DNA from: Bog-756 sp963756515
GTDB lineage: Bacteria > Actinomycetota > Acidimicrobiia > Acidimicrobiales > RAAP-2
Reading direction: 5' to 3'
DNA: 64,000 nucleotides
NCBI GenBank assembly: GCA_963756515.1
Contig: CAVWNV010000013.1
Location: 186,001 to 250,000 of the forward strand
Below are positions 59,971-64,000 of the stretch, one piece after another (position 1 is the stretch's first letter; the number at the start of each line of letters is the position of its first letter). The position numbers were made by a program, and so were the translations under genes. Below the pieces are notes generated by a model, which worked only from the letters and a program-made list of their open reading frames with translations, searched no databases and was not told where the DNA came from.

Positions 59971-62863
59971 TGCCCGGGTGGTGCCGTCGGCTGCCCCGGG
60001 CCCGCCGCCGGCTCCGGGCCCGGACGGCCTCCGTCCCGGCCCAGGCCAGTAGGCCCACCCCGGTCACGGCCGAGACCACCAGTCCCACCTGGGCCCAGGA
60101 GGGCCGGTAGGTGAACCGCACCAGGTACTCCCCCGGGCCCGGCACCGCCACCTGCTGGACCGTGCCGCTCGGACCGACGGCCACCGGTCGCTCCGGGCCG
60201 CCCGTTCCCACGGTCTGGATGGTGGCGTGCCAGCCCGGGCTCCACGACTCACTCCGCACCAGCACGAGTCCGGTCCTGGCCCGCACCCGGATCAGCTGGT
60301 TCCCGTCCCGTCCCGGGGCCGTGGTCGTGGCTGTGCCGACCGGCTCGGCCTTGCCGCCTGCACCGCCCTTCCGGGGCTCCACCCAGGCCCATCCCCTGGC
60401 TCGGGTGTTCCGGAAGACCCCAAAGGCGCCCATGATGCCGGTGAAGACCCAGTGCGGCGGGATCACCCCGTACTGCATGGGGCCGTCCAGCTCGACCGCC
60501 CCGGTCTGGGCCGTATCCGCCGTCGGGATGCCGACGACGGCACGGGCCCGCCCTGACCGCACCACCACGCCTCCGGCCGCCACCGGCTGGGGCAGCCTGA
60601 CCACGACCGAGCGCTGTCCCCCGGAGTCGGCCACGGTGGCGTCGGCGGTCGGCAGCCAGCGGTCGGTGCCGGAAGGCGTGACCAGTCCGACCCGCAGGTC
60701 GGCCCCCGTCCCGGTCTGGATGGGCACCGACCACCGGGACACGGTCAGCACCCCACCGAAGTACCAGGTCCGGGCCTGTCCCCTCTCCAGCGCCGTCGTC
60801 GACGTCGCCGAGGTCGCCGGGGTCTGGCCGAAAGCACTGACCGGGTACGGGATGAGGGGCGGGCCGGCGCCCGGCGCCGGCCGGAGGAAGTAGCCGGGCA
60901 ACGACAGCAGCGTGGTGGTGTTGAGCTGGTCCCAGACCGTGCCGGCCAGGGTCTTCGGGTCGAGGTCCTCCTGGTAGTGGGCCCCGGTGGCGTCGTAGTA
61001 CCCGCCGTCGGTCAGGGCCGTGTATCCCTGGGCGCTCGGCTGCCGGTGGTAGATGTTCAGATCGGTCTGCCCGAGGTCCTGGAGCTGGCCCGTGTAGAAC
61101 CGGTCCGGGTCGTAGACGATGAACCGACCGTCGCCGACCCGGGCGGCCAGCGCGGCCGGCGCCGGTCCGTTGGCTTGGGCCGCGGCCTCGGTGATGGGCG
61201 CATTGATGACGAAGGCGTTGAACAGGGCCAGGTCGACCACCAGCACCGCGGCCAGCAGCCGCCTCAGGGTGCGGAGGGCGAAGCGACCACGAACCAGCAC
61301 GATCCAGGTGGCCGCGCCGGCAACGGCCACTTCTGCGGTGACCAGGCCCGCCACCCGGAGCCGGACCCCGGCGCCGAAGGGGCTCTCGATCTCCAGGAGG
61401 TGATCGAGGAACGGCCCGGCCGCCCAGGCCAGCACACCCACGACCGCGACGAAGGCGAAGGGGATACCGGTGACGATGACGTCGGCCCGACCGGCGGCCC
61501 GCCACCGGCCGCGGACGGTGGTGGGCTCGTCCGACGAGCTCCCCTCGTCGTGCCGACGATCGAGGACCAGGTGTACCCACCAGGCCATCAGGACGGCCAG
61601 GGCCACATCGACCAGGAGCAGGTTCCGGTTGAGCAGTCGCTCGCTCCGCACACCCGGGATCAGGTACATCAACCGGGCGAACGGTGTCTGACCACCCAGG
61701 GAGGAAAGGACCCCGACGGCCAGAATGGCGTACCAGACCCGCCACCGGGCCGCCTCCGGCCGGGTCCGCCAGGCCCGTAGGAACAGGGAGAAGGCGGCGA
61801 TGAGGGCCAGGATGCCCACGTAGCTGGTGACTTCGGCGAAGTTGTAGGTCCCGGCGTAGGCGGCCGGCCAGTCCTGGTTGGTGCCGAGGGCGAACGGCGA
61901 GGCCACGAGGGCCAGCAGCCGGTTGTCGAGTGACCCGCTGGAGAAAAAGGTGTAGCTGGTGGACGCCCGCTGGGACTGGGACAGGAAGATGAGGCCGGGC
62001 AGCCACTGTGCCGTGCCCAGCGCCACCCCCGCGACCAGGCCGGCGCCGGCGGTGCCCAGGGTGGCGACGAGCGCCCGCCCGTTCCCCCGGCGGATGTGCC
62101 CCATCGACACCAGCCGCCAGACGCCGTAGATGGACACCAGGACGACGCTGTCGATGATCGACTCGGCCGCGCCGGCCAACAGGGTCAGTCCGAGGGACAG
62201 CCCCAGAATGAGGATCCAGACCCGGGTACGACGTCGCCGGGCCACCGGGCGTCCCGCCGCAGTCGGGCCGGTGGGGCGACGCTCGGTGAGGCCGTGCACC
62301 GCCACCAGCATCCAGGGCAGCCACGCCGCTCCGGTGACGAGGTCGACGTGCACGATCTGGGCGGTCATGTAGCCGGCGAAGGCGAACGTCACCGCACCGA
62401 ACGTGGACGCCGTGGACGAGACGGCCTGGCGCCGGAGGAAGACGTACATCCCGCCCAGGGCCACGTCGTAGGTGACGGCCAGCATGAGGGTCCAGGCCGG
62501 GAAGAGCGGGAGCACGGCGGTCAGCCAGGTGGTCGGGTAGGCGGCCCCGGCGTTGAAGCCCCCGAGCAGCGGGGTCCCACTGAACAGGTACGGGTTCCAC
62601 AGCGGCAGGTTGCCGTGGGCCAGGTCCCGGCCCACCAGTGCCCGCATGGGGAGGTTCTGGATCAGGTTGTCACCCGACAGATAGACCAACCCGAACAGCA
62701 ACGGGATGAAGAACACCGCGAAGGGCACCACCAGGGCGATCACCATGCCGGGGTGGGCCCGGACCCACACCGGCGACCGGGGCCGGCCCGGGGCGGCCGG
62801 GGCGGCACCGGTCCCCGGCTTCAGCGGCGCCGTCGGCGCCGGTCGATGGTCAGGGGGGCTCAT
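59957..62863 (-). CDS. YfhO-like large membrane protein
   Basis: 968-aa membrane protein of the YfhO/glycan-related group with about 13 helices in the first 620 residues. The first external loop reads GRDLAHGNLPLWNPYLFSGTPLLGGFNAGAAYPTTWL, containing the P-N-P-LFSG pattern of the family. The C-terminal 300 residues are beta-rich and extracellular. In Firmicutes, YfhO relatives add sugars to teichoic acids; here the role is inferred as envelope glycan related. The start ATG at 62863 is fair. Confidence 0.8.
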   Translation of the reverse strand: MSPPDHRPAPTAPLKPGTGAAPAAPGRPRSPVWVRAHPGMVIALVVPFAVFFIPLLFGLVYLSGDNLIQNLPMRALVGRDLAHGNLPLWNPYLFSGTPLLGGFNAGAAYPTTWLTAVLPLFPAWTLMLAVTYDVALGGMYVFLRRQAVSSTASTFGAVTFAFAGYMTAQIVHVDLVTGAAWLPWMLVAVHGLTERRPTGPTAAGRPVARRRRTRVWILILGLSLGLTLLAGAAESIIDSVVLVSIYGVWRLVSMGHIRRGNGRALVATLGTAGAGLVAGVALGTAQWLPGLIFLSQSQRASTSYTFFSSGSLDNRLLALVASPFALGTNQDWPAAYAGTYNFAEVTSYVGILALIAAFSLFLRAWRTRPEAARWRVWYAILAVGVLSSLGGQTPFARLMYLIPGVRSERLLNRNLLLVDVALAVLMAWWVHLVLDRRHDEGSSSDEPTTVRGRWRAAGRADVIVTGIPFAFVAVVGVLAWAAGPFLDHLLEIESPFGAGVRLRVAGLVTAEVAVAGAATWIVLVRGRFALRTLRRLLAAVLVVDLALFNAFVINAPITEAAAQANGPAPAALAARVGDGRFIVYDPDRFYTGQLQDLGQTDLNIYHRQPSAQGYTALTDGGYYDATGAHYQEDLDPKTLAGTVWDQLNTTTLLSLPGYFLRPAPGAGPPLIPYPVSAFGQTPATSATSTTALERGQARTWYFGGVLTVSRWSVPIQTGTGADLRVGLVTPSGTDRWLPTADATVADSGGQRSVVVRLPQPVAAGGVVVRSGRARAVVGIPTADTAQTGAVELDGPMQYGVIPPHWVFTGIMGAFGVFRNTRARGWAWVEPRKGGAGGKAEPVGTATTTAPGRDGNQLIRVRARTGLVLVRSESWSPGWHATIQTVGTGGPERPVAVGPSGTVQQVAVPGPGEYLVRFTYRPSWAQVGLVVSAVTGVGLLAWAGTEAVRARSRRRARGSRRHHPGISTG

Positions 62864-63026
62864 GGAGCGGAGGCGGCCGGGATCCCCTCGACCATGGCCC
62901 CCGTCGGGGACGGTCCGGGCGGGCGGGGTCGCCGGGCGGCCCAGATGGACGAGGGCACCGGTCCGCCCACGGCGGCCGGCGGGTGCGGTCCCCGCCGGCG
63001 GGCGGATGGGCCGGTCGTGCCCCCGG

Positions 63027-63824
63027 TCACACCAGCAGGCCCGACCACCAGCTGATGACGTGGTTGATCAGTTCGGCCCACTGGTTGTGGAAGAACAGGA
63101 TGAGCAGGAAGGGAAGGAACATGAGGAAGGGCTGGAGGTTGTAGTAGTTGGGGAGCATGCGGGCCGGCAGGAATCGCTCCAGCACGGCGGCGCCGTCCAG
63201 CGGGGGGCAGGGGAGGCAGTTGAACACGCCCAGCACGATATTGGCGATCCCGGCGATAAAGAGAATCTGGCCCAGGAGAGAAGGGGGGTAAGCCCCAGCC
63301 CCATTGCTCCAGTAGAAGTGGACCTGCTGCAGAACAATCTGGGGGGTGGTCAGTACCAGCGTGATGCCGAACAGCGCAGCCAGGACGAAGTTGGTGACGG
63401 GCCCTACGAGTGACACCACCACCGTGTGGTTGCGGGGGCTCCGGAGGCGGTTGGGCGCTACCGGGACCGGCTTGGCCCACCCGTAGGCGCCGATCCCGGA
63501 CAGGGAGAGCACCGCCGGCACCAGGAGGGTCCCGACCGGGTCCACGTGCTTGGCCGGATTGAGGGTCAGGCGCCCGGCCCGGCGGGCCGTGTCGTCGCCG
63601 AAGGCCAGGGCCACCACGCCGTGGGACAGCTCGTGGAGGATGATCGAGGGGACGAGGACGAGGAAGTAGATGATCTCGAAGCGGTTGATGCGGTGGGTCC
63701 GGAGCAGGATGAGGATGAGGGCCACCGCCACCACCACGATGATGACGGTCCGTTGGTCGGGTTGGAACCGACGGTTCGACCGACCGGAGCTACCGCCTCC
63801 TCCCCCATAGCCTCCGAAGGCCAT
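63027..63824 (-). CDS. M50 site-2-protease family membrane metalloprotease
   Basis: 265-aa membrane protease. Zinc site HELSH (64-68) in the first membrane helix and the third ligand Asp210 in NCLPCPPLDG are clear. A Gly/Ser-rich cytoplasmic start (1-20) and six helices are visible. The PDZ domain of RseP-type enzymes is lacking, so it belongs to the short group of S2P-like proteases with unknown substrates. 163 bp separate it from the YfhO-like gene. Confidence 0.88.
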   Translation of the reverse strand: MAFGGYGGGGGSSGRSNRRFQPDQRTVIIVVVAVALILILLRTHRINRFEIIYFLVLVPSIILHELSHGVVALAFGDDTARRAGRLTLNPAKHVDPVGTLLVPAVLSLSGIGAYGWAKPVPVAPNRLRSPRNHTVVVSLVGPVTNFVLAALFGITLVLTTPQIVLQQVHFYWSNGAGAYPPSLLGQILFIAGIANIVLGVFNCLPCPPLDGAAVLERFLPARMLPNYYNLQPFLMFLPFLLILFFHNQWAELINHVISWWSGLLV

Positions 63825-63837
63825 CAGCCCGGCCCGA

Positions 63838-64000
63838 TCAGGGCCGGCTGGCGTGGTTGATGCAGAATCGGGTGGCGGGCATGGCTTCGAGACGGGCCGG
63901 CTCGACGGCCACGCCGCACACCTCGCACCGCCCGTAGCTGCCGTCCTCGAGGCGCCCGATGGCCAGGGCCACCTCGTCCAGCGTCTCCTGCAGTTGGCCG
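63838..64000 (-). CDS. DksA/TraR-type zinc-finger protein (partial, 5' end beyond the window)
   Basis: The frame is open to the right edge and ends at 63838. It reads LQETLDEVALAIGRLEDGSYGRCEVCGVAVEPARLEAMPATRFCINHASRP (in part). CEVC and a downstream CINH give a CxxC...CxxH site where DksA/TraR usually has CxxC...CxxC. The preceding helix is the coiled-coil end of the family. Only the last 53 residues are visible. Confidence 0.8.
   Translation of the reverse strand, partial: GQLQETLDEVALAIGRLEDGSYGRCEVCGVAVEPARLEAMPATRFCINHASRP

Overview
This is 64 kb of high-GC (about 70%) actinobacterial chromosome. Gene content suggests class Acidimicrobiia or a close relative: a DUF4193 acidic zinc protein, F420-type (deazaflavin) nitroreductases, a GWWQ...KWYPPE N-terminal motif, an MptB-like mannosyltransferase, a Rv1830-type MerR regulator, and the order tatB-tatC-helY. 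Placement at class level is inference; no 16S rRNA is present.

Layout. (1) 0-6.6 kb: protein export and RNA turnover, with two tandem type I signal peptidases, TatB/A, TatC, a HelY-like helicase and a two-domain ThyX-like protein. (2) 6.6-16.4 kb: mixed housekeeping and hypothetical genes, including DUF4193, GNAT, HtrA protease, nitroreductase, a methyltransferase followed by a decayed HAD phosphatase, an F420-type nitroreductase and a class II aldolase. (3) 16.4-25.7 kb: glycine cleavage (gcvT, gcvPA, gcvPB, without gcvH), a PD-(D/E)XK-like protein, MerR, an MhuD-like monooxygenase, DUF2889, a lipoprotein, a strict Ser-x-x repeat protein, CorA and a gamma-carbonic anhydrase. (4) 25.8-34.3 kb: envelope glycan genes, with three GT-C membrane glycosyltransferases, an amidohydrolase, a Wzt-like ABC ATPase without its permease and a sulfotransferase. 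(5) 34.6-46.9 kb: an accessory region with a large secreted S53 peptidase, an alkylsulfatase, a YVTN beta-propeller, several genes of lower GC, at least four gene remnants, a tRNA-Pro and a broken IS630 transposase. (6) 46.9-64 kb: a dense core block, with der, a DUF512 radical-SAM protein, ispH, an HD protein, GT2, plsC, cmk, aroA, tyrA, aroH, an RluB-like pseudouridine synthase, scpB, scpA, trpS, a YfhO-like membrane protein, an M50 protease and a partial DksA/TraR zinc finger.

How the genes work together. The 53.3-58.9 kb minus-strand run is a single overlapping operon (scpA-scpB-rluB-aroH-tyrA-aroA-cmk-plsC) that links chromosome segregation, rRNA modification, aromatic amino acid synthesis and nucleotide/lipid metabolism. 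lepB, tatBC and htrA serve envelope export and quality control. The 25.8-34 kb genes probably build and export a mannose-containing surface glycan.

The most unusual signals are the Ser-x-x repeat protein at 23.8 kb, a structured non-coding element at 6.83 kb, near-identical catalytic blocks in the two signal peptidases, and the cluster of dying genes between 38 and 46 kb next to tRNA-Pro. I did not find a complete new defence or biosynthetic system.
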